A stretch of 64,000 bases of DNA from Chamaea fasciata. Lineage: Eukaryota > Chordata > Aves > Passeriformes > Sylviidae. Shown here piece by piece: positions 33,926 to 47,175 of this stretch. Below the pieces are notes generated by a model. It had not been told where the DNA came from. It saw nothing but the letters and a program-made list of their open reading frames with translations, and did not search any database. Position 1 is the stretch's first letter. Every line of letters starts with the position of its first letter. The position numbers and the translations under genes were made by a program. The DNA is taken from NCBI GenBank assembly GCA_029207755.1, contig JARCOQ010000002.1, forward strand, positions 112,889,745 through 112,953,744, given 5' to 3'.

Positions 33926-36302
33926 TAGATTTCCAAGTTTCTGAAGTGGATCTCTGATTTAACTCCAGTTGGAAGACTTTGGTCTGAACCACTTTGCTGG
34001 CATTTTCTGTGTCTGCAGTGTAGTCCTAGACTGCTGTTGATGGGGCAACAATTCCGCATGGATTTTGGCTTTCCTTTAGGATATTCAGCTGGTCCAGTTC
34101 CTGATGTCATTCTTTGGCTGCTCTTGATCTACTATCAGAGAAAACAAAGAGAGATCTGTGCCCTGGTGTTCCTTAGTCTCATTATTTAGTCTGGCTGTCC
34201 TTCCATTTTGGAAAGGAACATTAACAATCCCTTAGGTTCCACGAATTCCCCCATGGGTGGATGGAAAGGAATGGGAAGGAACAGCCATTCCTCTTTTCCC
34301 CACCTCAGTAATAAGCAGCTCCTGAGGGCAACTGAACAACACTGCCCAGAGATTTATATCCCCAGAGATCCATATCCCGTTTAGGGAATATGATATAATT
34401 GGTTTGACAGATGTGGCAGGGTCAGGGAGAGGCAGAGAGAGTTGTTGGGAGCAGAACTGTGAGTAAATATGCATGGGGAGGGAATTCAGTGCACTGGAGG
34501 AAAATGCAGGAGTACAGGGGGAAAAGGAGTGCTGGTTCATAAGCTGAAAAGAAATGGGAAAAGATTGTTTGGGAAAACAGAAAAATGGGGGAACAAAATC
34601 TGAGGGAAGGCCATAAGGAGCTGTTGGGGAAAGGAAGAGTTTCAAGGAGGAGAAACACCTTGAGGGAGTAAGAGTCCTAGGGTGAGGGTAGAAGATCCTA
34701 AACTGAGGAGGAACTAACCTAAGTGTAAGGTATCTCCTTAAAAAAAGAGTGAAGGCTCACCAAAACACATCCTAAATGGAAAGGAGAAAGGAATGAAATT
34801 AAAACATGACTTTCTAATTTGCTAGAGCAGTTAATGTCTACATTTTATAATAATATGAAATCTGTATTAACACCTTTCAGTGTCTTGACAAAATGCAATT
34901 AAAAGTTTTCCAGACAAGAGCATCCTGATAACCCTCAGTGCCAAGGAAGCAAAGGCAGCCCTCAAGCTTTGGAAGCCTTTTAGGGATCCCAGCTGTGCAA
35001 CTTTCCCATCATGAAGTCCCGACTGAACTCTTACACTTCACACAATATCCAATAGGAAGCCAGTTTACGCGTCAGGTACACTATATACATGCTTCAGCTT
35101 CCTCCAGGTTGATTGTTTTATGCTTAGGTTGATGGTTTTAGGCCAACCAGGAGATAATGATGACTTTTATAAATCTGGAACTTCTTTTTGGTTTGCTTCT
35201 TTTTTCTTCTCTTTTTTATTTTATTTTTGAGGGCAGAGGTGATATGAAGATATGAGCTGTGACTCATGAAAACATCCCACCTGTTGTTTAAGGATTGTAA
35301 TTCAGATTAGGAGCTAATCCCAGTTGATGGGGATAGTGTTTACATTGGAGTTGTTGTACAACTAGGTAATTTTCTTTATTATGGTTAAAAAGATGAGCTG
35401 TATATTTCTGTTGTGCTATTTGTTCTGCTTTTTGAGCTTTTTTTCCCGGTGTTCTTTCACAACTTTCTACTCAGAAAGAGACCTCATCTCTTAATTTTTA
35501 TAAAGATCAACCTAATTGCTCTGTTGCATTGAATTTAAGAACCAAGGGATAGGGTTAGAAAGAATACTATATAAACAATCTAATAACAAAATTAGCATTC
35601 ATGCTATTGTGGCACTCTTAAGCAATAGATGCAAAGCTTTCATTGCTATGAAATATTTTAACCATAACAAATACTTACCTGATTGTCTCAAACTTCACAG
35701 ATTTTTACATTTTTACAAACTGTGCTTTCATCCTTTCACACATAAATAGTGGCTTTATTTCCTCAAGTCTACAGGATCAGTCATTTTATGACCTCAAATG
35801 TCTGTGTCTTTGTGTGGCAGAAAACAGAACAGGATCTGTCTGGCAGAGTTAGGAATTATAAATATTATAAGATTATGACAATATTTAGTTATTACAAGAC
35901 TTAACTGCCACAGCTTAACCCTTTCAAAGTGTCACATCTATCTTGGAGGACCAACTTTTCTCTCTTGGATAAGGCAGAAGGGAAACACCTGGCCATAAGT
36001 GAGCCTGGCTCACCCTGGGAGACATCCAGGACTGCATGCCCTGCCTTGGAAAGGGGAAAAAAAGTCATTAAAAACCCTGAATTATCTCAGAGCAGCTCAA
36101 ACATGCCCTGCAAAAAGCACTTTGCTTTGACAAGAATGGTTCAGTTGACTGAGTTTTTCTTTTGTGTGGTATGTTTTGTTTGTTTTGGGGTTTTTTGTGT
36201 GTTTGGTTTTTTTTTTTTTTCTGTAGAAAATTTGAGCAAATCTTTCATTTTGAAAAGGTCTTCTATGACAAGAAGTTCTGGGAACTTTATGTGGGGTTTT
36301 TT

Positions 36303-36303
<1 letters not shown>
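33926..36303. other. Non-coding DNA including a purine-rich block
   Basis: The part from about 34400 to 34720 is strongly purine-rich on the plus strand (runs of A and G with few C). The minus-strand frame at 34232-34645 (137 codons) comes from that skew, has a Pro/Ser/Phe-rich translation and no domain. TG/T-rich tracts lie near 36165-36222. No repeat family or gene recognised. Confidence 0.5.

Positions 36304-36339
<36 letters not shown>
36304..36339. repeat. Poly-T tract (T36)
   Basis: An uninterrupted run of 36 T, the longest homopolymer in the window. It could be the tail of a minus-strand retroposed sequence, but the DNA to its right shows no polyadenylation signal or recognisable body. 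Run length may be affected by sequencing error. Confidence 0.9.
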
Positions 36340-39300
36340 CCCCAGAGAGGTTTCTGGTTTAGAGCCTCTGCTATTCTGCAATCTTTGATGAGAAGTTGAT
36401 GTTCATCTGAATTCTGGGGATGTCCAGCGGTTCTGGAGTAATTCCTCGGAAGTAAATGAGGATTTTTTGCAGTGTTCCTTGTGCATCTGCACTGAATCCT
36501 GGAGAAGAAACTGGGATTTACCAGTTATTCCTGGAGTTTCTGACCTACTTTAGACAATCTAGAAAATCTGGAATATCCTTGATTTTAAACATAATGAGTA
36601 GATGTGCAAGACTGTGTTCACTGATATTTTTATATGCTTCTCCTCAGAAATCAGGAGGAATCTCAACATTTAGAGGTTGGGAGCTAAACTCACTTTGGTG
36701 TTGTGGCTCTCACATTTTTTTCCTTTAATTTTTTTTATTTTTTCTTCCTTCTCTGGGTTGCAATAATTTCATTGACAGATGTGTGGTGTGCACATATGGG
36801 AATTATAACATTATTTGGGATGATCCGTGTAGAACAAGCCTTAAAATATGGACAAGAGAGAAGTTTCTGTGTGGGTTTATGAGAGCAGAATACATTTGTG
36901 AGCTGAGTTTTATTAAGCAGAGATCTAATTTTTCTTCTACACTAACTCATACAAACTCTCTTGTAATTTAAAATGATAAAGACATGTAATAAAATGAAAA
37001 TAAAAAATTCTAATAAATAGATAAAACAGTTGTTCATTTTAACCAGATCTTGCCTAACTAAAATTAGTCACTAAAGTTCAGTTAGAGCTACACAGTGGAA
37101 GTAAGAATCAGCACTGAAAAAAAATACCTGAATAAAAGTAATTTTGTATTATTAACTGTTTCATTGTGTTACAATGTGCAGCAGGCATGAAAAATGAAAT
37201 TTATTATTAGAATAAATACCCTACAGAGCATTAGAGCTCCTTTTTGGTTTGGTTTTTTTTTTCCCTAAACAAACACAATTTCAATTTTTTTCTTGAAAAT
37301 GCTTCTAGGTACAAAATTATCATCTTCTCTATTCATGATGGAATAGGATCTTGTTTAAAAGCCTGGAGGTGTAAAATTAAGATTTTAAATATTAGAATGA
37401 TTCTACTGAAATGCCCCATTCAGGAATTCCCATCTTGCCCAGGAGGAATGGACATAATGCACTTTTCTGGCACATCTATATGAATTTGCCTTAAAGAGAT
37501 TACTTCTAAGAACAGCTAGGCATGTGTATAGATATAAAAGAGGATAAAAAATCAAATTAAACAGCTTCATTTGAGACAAGGAGGTTATGAGGCCACAGGC
37601 ATTTGCCCTCGAGGACGTGCTGTTTGTAGCTTTACACATTGACTCTTCTGCTTTCAAAATGCACCCTGGAATCTTAATTGGATTTATGAGTTGGCAAAGC
37701 CAGTAAGGCAGTGGGCTTAAGGACAGCACTAATTCTGAAATAATCTTCATCTCAGTACAGAGGGATACGTGAGACTGGATCCTTGTAACTTTTCATTTTG
37801 TCATCTTCTCAAATTATAAGTAAAATAGCAGTTAAGTGTAAGCCCGTAGAGTAACCTTTACAATAAAAAAAAAATAAACAAGAAATGGTTCAGCTTTATT
37901 TTTTGCTAATTTATTGAAAAGCAAGTAACTAAAATGAAAATAGAGACATTAATAACAACTGGTAATGAAAGAATTTGAGGAGGGGACAAAGGATGTGATC
38001 TTCATTTGCATGAATCTCTAACATAATGACCTTAAAGATATCTTTTAACTGACAAAATGTAGAGATGGTGTTGTTTAATGACTGTCCTAGATGAGATTTC
38101 ACCTTTTTGTGTTAAAAATAAAAAACTGACCCTTAAAAAAAGTGTGTTGAAGACTCAGCCAACATCACCCAGCTTTTCAAAGATGGAGAAACCATTTAGA
38201 GCAGCCTGTGTGCCAGGCAGACAATTCTTTATTACTGTATTAAAAAATGTGCATGTTTATTTTAACGAGTAGATTATTAGTTATAACATCTCGCTCGAGT
38301 TTAAATATTTTACCAGTTATTTTTAAAGCATCTGCATTTCATTTAGTGCATCAGAAGTCCCAGGAGACATGCCACTAAGAGCTTTTTCAGAGTTTTTGAT
38401 GTGTCTTAGAGAAAGCTTGATTTTCTTTTTTTTTTTTTAAGAATTTCTTTTCTAAGAGATCTAAGTGAATAAAAGAAATTAAACAGGAGCTCAAAGACAA
38501 AAAGGAAGAGCCCTAAAAGGAAATTTTTGTTGGCAGATGTGCAGGTTTTTTCCTTCTGCAGATATGGATTTCTTTGGGAGATGCACCAAGTGCTGCTTTA
38601 ATGAAGAGAGCTGCAGTTGGCAGGTGGGCAAAGTGCTGACTTTGGCAGGTCGATGCTGGTTCTTCATCTCATGAATTGTTATTTAATTGCACAATATTAC
38701 TTTGTAGCCAGTGATTGAAACAAATCAGGGCTGGCAAAGGGAATAAATTAAAAAGAATGCAAGCGCAGCTGAATGAGCAGGACACTCCAAAACATTTTGC
38801 GGGTGCTCAGGACACTGAAGTTGTTGTTCAGGAAGAGATGGACATGACTCCATCCACTCCAAAGACTCTTGGGTGACCCTTTTGGTGACTTCCTTTTGTC
38901 CCTCCCACCCAGCAGCAGCCAAATCTCTGTCCCTCAGTCCACATAAATGAAATTATTTTCCCTGCTACACCAAGAAGCATGACCCACAAAGTGTCTCCCA
39001 CCCTACTCCACTGGCCCAGTTCCTCCAGCTCTGGGAGTCAGTGGAGCACTGGAGCTCAGCACTTGGGCTTCTTGCCCTGCATGAACTTTAGGGGTAAATG
39101 TCAGCCAGCTCTTAAGCTATCAGTTGATTTCTCATTAAAGTTTAAGACCCTGGTAAACCTCTTTACTGCTGCTGTGGCAGTGATCAAAGTGCTCTATGTA
39201 TTTCCATTTTGGAAGATAAACACAGGGGCTTGGCCAAAATAAAACAAGCGCAGAAGTGCTGTGATCTTAGAAGTCTTTAAATTTCTCTAATATAAACAGT

Positions 39301-39392
39301 CCATAAGAAGCTTTGTCCTCTTAATCCTCGCTGGTTTTTAGACAATTTGCTGTCTTACAATTAGGTACAGATGGTTTGGAGCTGTAATACAG
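36340..39392. other. AT-rich repeat-poor non-coding DNA
   Basis: No gene or repeat family seen. An exact octamer ATTTGCAT lies at 38004-38011 and a T-rich run at about 38427-38438. The longest frame is 115 codons (37403-37750, minus) without a domain. Confidence 0.5.
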
Positions 39393-39437
39393 AAAAAAAA
39401 AAAAAAAAAGATTAAAAAAAAAAAAAAAAAAAAAAAA
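39393..39437. repeat. Interrupted poly-A tract
   Basis: A17, then GATT, then A24. No polyadenylation signal or retroposed body is recognisable just upstream, so I record it only as a homopolymer tract. Confidence 0.9.
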
Positions 39438-42400
39438 GATGCTTAGGATTGCTTCAATTTCCGGGCTGGATTTTACCAGTAATCCATGTCTGAAACATAA
39501 GAAATCTGGTTTTATCTGATCTTTAATGCTAGTTTACAGATCACTGACATATTTCAGTGATTACAGTATGTGCATGAAATAATACTATTATCATATTTAG
39601 AGCAGGAATGAATCTGTGGGAAGGCTCTGTAGCAGCATCCAGCTCTTCAGTCTGTGCTGCTTATGGCATGACTTGCTGCTTTCATTTAACCATGCAAAAA
39701 AGGGGCTTGTGATGTAGGGGAGGTTTGATTTTTCAGCTGGAATAGCAGTGTCAAGGATGTGGGTAACATGGGGGAAACTCTTCAGTGTGATTATTTAATG
39801 TAGAGAAAATAGCTGAAGACTCCCAGAATGACTCACTTGCCAACACCTTTTGAGGAAGTTCTATCTTTCTTTTCTGAAAACACAGACATGAGAAAATGTG
39901 GAAGTTGAAAGGCTGTGAAACACTTTAAACTGTGTCAGAGCAGGATGGGAAGTTGTGGTAGGATTCAGAAATCCACATTGCCATGAGTCTATAAATTAGA
40001 TATTTTAAGCTGGTAAAAGAAGACCACTTCTATAAACTATAGCACTTCTATAGTGATTATTTGATCCTCTAGCTGTTGATAGTCCTGCCTCTTTCACCAA
40101 ATCGCTGTGGCTTGGTCTTTATTTGTAGGTGAGCTGGTATTTTTCTTGGGCCTGATGGGTACCCTGTGAGAAGGTATGAACTACCTAAGATAACAAAAGC
40201 TGATGCTGAATTAATTCTCCTGTTCAAAGCAGTTTTTTTGTTACAGGTGTTGAAGGCTGTCTTTTCTGATGAAGCAAAAGGCTTTTTAAGCTAAAACCAG
40301 CAATGTTTATTATTAACTGATGGTCCTACTCTTTAATGCTTGGACAGCAAAATTTAAGGGACTATTTGATGTGAATTTACTTTTCTCTGTTAACTTGCAG
40401 CATTGATAAAAGAGGAATTTTGTGGTGCTTTTCTAAGTTCCCCAACATCAATGATTTAATAAAACATAAAACAAAATTAGCCCTGGGCGTGCTCCTGGAT
40501 GAGAGGAGCGGGGAACTGCTTAGGGAAGGACTCAGCAGAGGGAAGTCCACAGATAAACAGCCAAGACCATTTTGAGCAAGCTCTGCTGGAGGTGTTCCCT
40601 GCTCCCTGCTCTCTCCTGGCATCTCTGCACACTGACAGGAGCTGAAAGGCCAGAAAATATGGAAGTTTTCAGGGGTGCTCTGCAGCACCAGGCATCCATC
40701 CAGCCTCGCAGTCTTTAGGTTTGCTGGTTTAAGGTCTCTTTCTGGCTTGCCTGCTGCTTTCAGCATTCCTGCTGGCTGCACTGTTCCTGTCTGTTCCTCA
40801 GCTCCAGGTTTGAATATACAAGTGAGGGAAGTGAAATTCACCTTTCCCTTTAGAATCAGGGCAGGAGGGATGTCTGTCACTTCTGTCTCCACAAGCATCA
40901 ACTTACTCCTCACTTTCAGCATTTTTTCCAGCCTTCCACTCTGGTCCTGCTCCCTTGAAGTGGTGAGTTTAGGCTTTAAGAACCATTTATTTCAGCCATA
41001 GATAAACCACCAGAGAGAAAACCCGCAGAAATTAATGCCTTGGGTACAGAATGAAAGAGAAGCTCTAAGTGACAGCATACTCAGGGGCAATCGTATTTAA
41101 TATATTTTTTTATTCAAAAGCTGAATATCATGAAGAAGAGAAGCAATGGCTGATCTGAGCCCAGGATTCCTGTACCTTTGTCATTATTTTCAGCCTGGTT
41201 CAAAGAAGGGTTCTGTCACCACAGCCCCTGTTGTGATGCCGTTCTCCAAATTTGCCAGTGAAGGATCTTCTCAAAGAAATTGGTAAAGTCAGTGCTTAGA
41301 CAAATTTCCTGTAAATAAACACATTCAGACCTTAAAAGGCATACTGAAAGTGGTAGCCATGTCCATTTCAATTATTTGGAAGGATTTTGTCTAAGGAAAA
41401 GGAAAAAAGAAGAGAAATCACTTACCTGGCTTGGCTTTGCCACAGTAGCTAAACAAACCCTGCAGCACGCACAGGTGGAGAAATGTGTGCTTAGTTTTCA
41501 TTTTAGTTATTGTTTTCAGAGGAAGGAGTGGTCATGTTTGTAAAACATTCAGGTGCCCTGGTGAGGAAAACAATATAAAAATAAGAGCTTAAAGATGAGG
41601 AAGCACTGGTTTCATTCAACTGCAGTTCACACCTTCAGAGACCAAGTAAATATTTTAAGAACATTCCTGGGTTTTGATGCTTGACAGCTCTCCTTATAAA
41701 TACAAATAACAGAAAATCAAAAAGGAGAAAAATTAACATTATAGCAAAATGTTGCCAGAGGCCTGCTGCCACATCCATAATTCATAGGGAGCCTGCATAA
41801 AACTGCAGCTTTCTGCTCTCTTCTGAAGATGGTGATGTTGTGCACTCCGTTTACTTGATGCTTGCATGTTTTTTTCCAATCTGATGCTCAAGCAAATCAG
41901 TATTTTTCCCTCTCTAGGTTAAATAGAAGTACTTTCATTTGGTGCAGAACATTATGATTAGAGATTTTATATTCCAAAACACAAAGAATGAAAGAAAGGG
42001 ATTTCTTGCAACTTTACAAAAAAACCCATTGTGTTTATATAATGATATGATGGAAAGCTTCATTTTAATTTCAGACCCACTGTTCTCTAAAGCCACTCTG
42101 GCCTGAATTTTTGTTTCTCAAGCCAGGGACAACTCCAAGCGGTACATTGACCATGTGATTTTATGATCATTTGTAATGTGTGCTGGCTGAACAGTGCCTC
42201 AGAAAGCACAGCCCATGTCTGATAGTGTGATTACTGCTCCGATGGGATCTGCTCAAAGTGGGTTATTTTCCTGTTAGCAGACAGATCCCCTGCTCTGTTC
42301 CTTTCCAGCTCAGGCAGAGCCATGGATGCTGTCCTGAAGTACAGATTGGTACTATTTGCGTATAGGGTTTTAAGATCTGGGATCATCTTTTCTGTAGCTG

Positions 42401-45400
42401 CTTTGTAATACTCCCATATTTCTGAAACCACACCTGGTTGTGCCAATTTTTATTTCCTCTATCTAAAAACAAAGAAGTCTGTTTAAATTCCTCTTTCTAT
42501 GGATACTGTTGAGTCTTTAGCCTCTGCCTGGTGCAATAACTTGAATTGTTACAGAATTAAGTGTATCTGAGTTGACCCACTCTAAGTTTTGGATATTAAT
42601 GTCAAGGGAATGAATTACTTCATAATACAAATATTTTAATCCTGCAGATAGAGGTGGTGGAAAAAACGTGGGAAAATAACTTGGAGGAGTATTGTAGGAA
42701 ACCCAGGTTGGATAGAATGAGACACAGGTGGTCCAACTGGGTACAAGAGTCTCCTGTTTCAATGATTTATGTCTGCCTATAGGTAATGATGTGGGATAAT
42801 TGAATACAAGACACAGCAGAAGGAAAAAAAAAATTCCATTTTTTAAAATCCCCCTTTCTAGTTTATACCAGTGAGATGAGATTTATAACTGAGACCTCTA
42901 AATTCATCATGGCTCACTGCCAGGGAGATCCAAACCAGAGCCTGGCTTCTGCAGCATCAGAGCTGGGCAGGGAACAAGCCACTGCATCTTTAAGAAGTGC
43001 TTATTTGGCATTTACTTATTTAGTTAAAGATCATTGCCAGGCAGAACTCCCGTGGGAGGAGTGGATGGTTCACTGGGCCTCATGGGGAGGGCGGTAATTA
43101 AACTCTGAAGGCAAGCAATGATGTTAAGCTAAAAGCTCATCTTTAAATAGTAATACACTTGCAATGTAAAGTGGAAGGCCCTCGGGTGCCTGTTGACACA
43201 GCGTTAGGAGCTGGCACTTTTTTATATAAAAGCTAAATTGAAGAAACTGTTATGAGCTCATCTGCATAAAGCAATATGATTCTGCCTGAGGGTGTGGGCA
43301 ACAGGGAGTGATTAGCAAAACGTCTTTTTCCCTGCTACTCTGTTGCTCTGATAACATGCCACTTGTCACTGAGAAATTTGAGATACCATATGCCAACCTG
43401 CATCTACAGAGACCCCCTTGCTGATTGCACATTGAAGAATTTCCTCTTCAACACATGAGGAGCTGTCAGAAAGCATTTCTGAGGCTGCATGAGACACGCT
43501 GGAAAGAAAAATCTCGTGTTGCCTTCCTGATTCCTCCTCTTGTGTTGCATCCAGCCCTTCCTAGTGAACTTTATACGTGAAGCAAAACGCATTTACACAG
43601 GAAGAACTGGGGATTCTCTGCTGACTTTCATCTTCTCCTCATCCCATGTGGGTTGGAAATGCTTATACAAACTAACCTGCAGCAATTTGGGGCTCTGCTT
43701 CTGATGGAGAAACTTGATTTCCATGGAGATGTGGATGGGGCATTCACTTTACTGAGCAGCAATTTGGATTTTTTGTGTCTGTGCCTCCTGGGACAAGATG
43801 GGGGTGTCCTATGGAATGGCATTGATAATTAGGAGAAAATGAATATCAAGCAATAATATAATTTCTTGTTATGACAGTTGCAGAGATCAATGACTTAAAA
43901 TAAATGAAAAAAGGAATACCATAAACTTCCAGTCAAATGGCAATTTTCTGTTTTGAGGTAAAAGTCTTTTTTCTGTCGTAACAAAACAACCCCAGTGGTT
44001 TTTATTCTCAGCATTTTGATTTTTGTGTCTGGTGTTGAGTGGAAGATTTATTTACTATATATAGTAAGTGCGAGTCTGTGCAAGTGAACTTTCTTTTCAA
44101 AACCATAATGTATCCTAAAAAAATTTGTTGTTCACATGCTGTGCCTCACTGTACCTGTTTGCTGTGGAAATACTGATGTTGGTAACTTCTTATTTTCATT
44201 ACATGGAAAGAGATTGGCTTCATTGCACTTCATACACTGAAGATCATTTCCTAAAAAAAAATCGTCCCTGGGGCCTTTGGAACACCTTTTTACAGAATAC
44301 AAAGAAATTTGCATTGGAAAGAGTCCCACCTAGGCCACCAAGATCCTCCAATATTTAACTCACAGAGACATATCCCTTTCTAATTGGTTTGTCAAGCTAT
44401 AACTTCCTGAAAAATCACTTCCTGACCAAACCACCACAACCCCTCTTTTCTTTTCATGAACATCCCCATTTGAAATCCCAGACACAGAGTGACTCAATAG
44501 TTGAACAACTCATCATTAACTCATGGATTCTCATACAAGACTGGTAGGGAGCAAAACCATTTCCATATCTTCAGCATGAGGTGAACAGTCCAAAATGATC
44601 CTGTCCATAATGAAAAGATGCTCAATTCTAAGGTCTACTTCTTCCAGGCTTGTACTGGTGATGATTTTTCCAGTAATAAACCTAATATTGGCAGGATGCT
44701 GAGGGCAGACCAGGCTTTCAGCTTAGGAAAGTTTGGTTCAAGTGTTTAGCACAAATTCACAGAATTTGGGGCATGGTCAGTCTGGGAGGAATGTGAAAGA
44801 TGATCCCCTCCTGAGAAGGACTGAAGCAGAATGACAGGTTGGATTTGGGAAGCTGGTGTGTCTATTATGGCAATGCTGTTCCCAGCCTGTGCATCCAGGG
44901 TTCAGTGCCCCAGGCTGGCTGTGTGCTGAGTGTGAGGGGGAGGGTTGTTTATTCTCCTTCCCCTGTCATGCCACTCATGACAAGAAGAGACATGAAAAGC
45001 TCAAGGGGATAATCAGTTTTTAGGCTCTGACCCATATTTTGAGTTGGCAGTAATTATGAAATGTAGGAATTCTCTTGTCTGATTATACCCATGGAACTGC
45101 AGCACTCCCGTGTTTTCTCCAGACCTTGTGTGCATGAGAAGTGAGCAGGGACTTTATATTTGAAAGAAATTAAACTGTGGAAATGAATAAAATTGAGGTG
45201 ATCATGGAAGTGAAAAGACTTAGGGGTTTGGGGGTATTTTTGGTTTGTTTGGTAGGGATATTTGGGGTTTTTTTTTGTTTGGTTAAGTTTCTTTTTTAAG
45301 CTGTGCCAGGTTGTTGGAGATAGCAGGGAAAAGGAAGACAAATGCACAGGTTGGCTCCCAGAACTTTGAAAAGATAAGAGCAAGCTGGTTTTGGCACTGT

Positions 45401-46914
45401 AGAAGAACAGACCTGATGACTTACTTTCCACTCTGATACATGAGAAACTCCTGCATCTCTTGACCTCTGACGCTTTTATTGTCAAGGAGGGGCTGCTTTG
45501 CACAGCCAGAGCCGGAAAAGGCAAACCTGTTGCAATTCCTGATGAATATCAGTGCCGAACAGTAAAACAGCCCATTTTGAAACTCCTTAAAACTCACATG
45601 ACTGTAGAAAGCATCAAGACAAAATCCACACAGTCAGGTGGACTCACTCTCTTTAACTGTGCTTCAGCTTTTTCCTGTTGATCCAGAGAATGCGCTGAAA
45701 AGTCCTGAAGTAGCAATCAGAAGTGCTCTCAAACACAACAAGGAGATCTCAGTTTCATTTTACGCCATAGAACTGCTAATTTCTCATCTGGGTAAACAGT
45801 GGGAAGAGGCACTTTCTGCTGTGGCTCTTCTTTTTGTGCCTTTAGATGTGATTTTAATGCAGATTGAGAAGGGCATCTGCTCATAGCACTTGTAAGCTTA
45901 GGACATTATATTAAAGAAAAATATCCTTTAATGTGTCATGAGACAAAGCTTTAAAAAATCCTGTTAGTGTCAGTGGTGGTACTTATTTCTCTTGTCCTCC
46001 CTTTCTCTGTTCTTCTTTTGCTCTAGCGGCTTTGACCATTGATGCTAATTAGTACTGAAAAGGACATTTTTGGCAAGGCTTTTAAATACAGCTTTTATCT
46101 TCTCTAGCAACAGACAAAGTTGTATTTAATGGTATTTGACATCTAAGAGTGACTGCAAGGTCTTTTTTTCTGTTGATTTTTTTTCTCCTAAAGGAGTTCC
46201 TTATTCTTCTAATTTATTAGGAAATCAGATGTACTTTTATTCTCAAACAAACTTCTATACTTAGCTGAGAACATGCTGTGTTTATATGACTGTACAGTAT
46301 TAAAAAGAAAGTGATAATTATGTCAATGTTGCACTGAGTGTTCCTTTTATTAGTTTTTCCCTGCATATTCTGTTGAGCTACCACATATCTTTTCAAATAA
46401 CAAAATTAAGTCTTTTTTTTTTTTTCTGAAAGGTTTTAAGGCAACTCCTTTCAGCACCATCTAACTATTGTCCTGTACAGAATAGTTGATATTTATTTGC
46501 AAGAGACTCTTGGGAAACAGTTGATCCAAAAGATTGCTGTAGGTGTTTCCTACTTGTCTTCAGAGGCAGCATTACCAGATGTAGCTGTGCCAATCTTAGG
46601 TTATAAGAACGGCCACTGGATCAAAATTTCTAGAAGCAGCAGCAATAAAATGACTACAACCTTCAGAAAGTGTGGAGTGACTGGCAATTTAACAAGAATC
46701 CTACAAGGAGATGTCTTTCCTTTTTTCTTTCTTGATGAGTGTGTCCCAAATTGAGGCAATCTTCTACTTCCCCAAACCATTAATTTGCCACACTTTAAAT
46801 CATTTTTATTTTAAACTGCCAAAACCCAACTGAACATGATGGGGAGCACAGGATGGAAAGAGCATGTCCTGTAAGGCACCAGGCATATTTTGGATTCAGC
46901 TGCTGTGAAGGTCT
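39438..46914. other. AT-rich repeat-poor non-coding DNA (7.5 kb)
   Basis: No CR1, LTR or gene recognised. The longest frame in the window lies here (40377-40922, minus, 181 codons). It has no signal peptide, domain or plausible splice context, and a 108-codon frame overlaps it on the other strand. A 7-bp hairpin (ACTATAG, 5-nt loop, CTATAGT) lies at 40036-40054. The part 42880-43250 is evenly mixed with several isolated CpGs and could be tested for conservation. Confidence 0.5.
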
Positions 46915-47175
46915 AGACGTGGTCGCGGGGTGGCAATCAATAGTGTGCAGAAATAAACGGTCATTTTCCTCTTCCACGGCCGTAATTCTTCTAAACCATT
47001 AGAGCTCCCATTAGGGCTGGAATTTTGGGATGCAGGGAAGGCAGTCCTTCAGCCTGGAGTTCTTGGGAGCAGTTTTCAGGCCCCTTGCCCTCGGTGTCCC
47101 TCCGGAGTGCAGCTGCCTGGACCCGCGGCATGCGATGCGCCGCAAACCTTCCCGTGGACTTCCGTGAACTTTTGG
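46915..47175. promoter_or_regulatory. Weak CpG cluster
   Basis: I count about 15 CpGs in roughly 260 bp, with dense parts at 46918-46928 (GTGGTCGCGGGG) and 47121-47142 (CCCGCGGCATGCGATGCGCC). It is richer in CpG than its surroundings but much less so than the island at 11935. No exon could be defined; three overlapping frames (77-82 codons on the minus strand, 68 on the plus) have no domain. It may be a decaying island, an exon of an unrecognised transcript, or an unknown repeat. Confidence 0.35.

Noticed and set aside
33926..34200. Sequence right of the solo LTR considered as internal retroviral DNA
   Set aside because: The exact target duplication at 33920-33925 places it outside the insertion.
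36097..36399. Frames with poly-Phe or poly-Lys runs
   Set aside because: They are translations of the T36 homopolymer and T/G tracts.
36304..36399. T36 tract as the tail of a minus-strand processed pseudogene
   Set aside because: No polyadenylation signal, target duplication or protein-like sequence lies on its right side.
40036..40054. Hairpin considered as a pre-miRNA
   Set aside because: The stem is only 7 bp with a 5-nt loop, far too short for a miRNA precursor.
40377..40922. Longest open frame (181 codons, minus strand)
   Set aside because: No domain, signal peptide, codon pattern or splice context; the other strand is also open over part of it (40675-41001). Expected by chance in locally GC-richer DNA.
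45054..45524. 156-codon minus-strand frame
   Set aside because: Ser/Lys/Pro low-complexity translation with no domain; no promoter or splice evidence.
46497..46754. Frame ending in a TTFRKCGV-like string, reminiscent of pogo/Tigger transposases
   Set aside because: The similarity covers fewer than ten residues and no DDE catalytic region, terminal inverted repeats or TA target duplication is visible.
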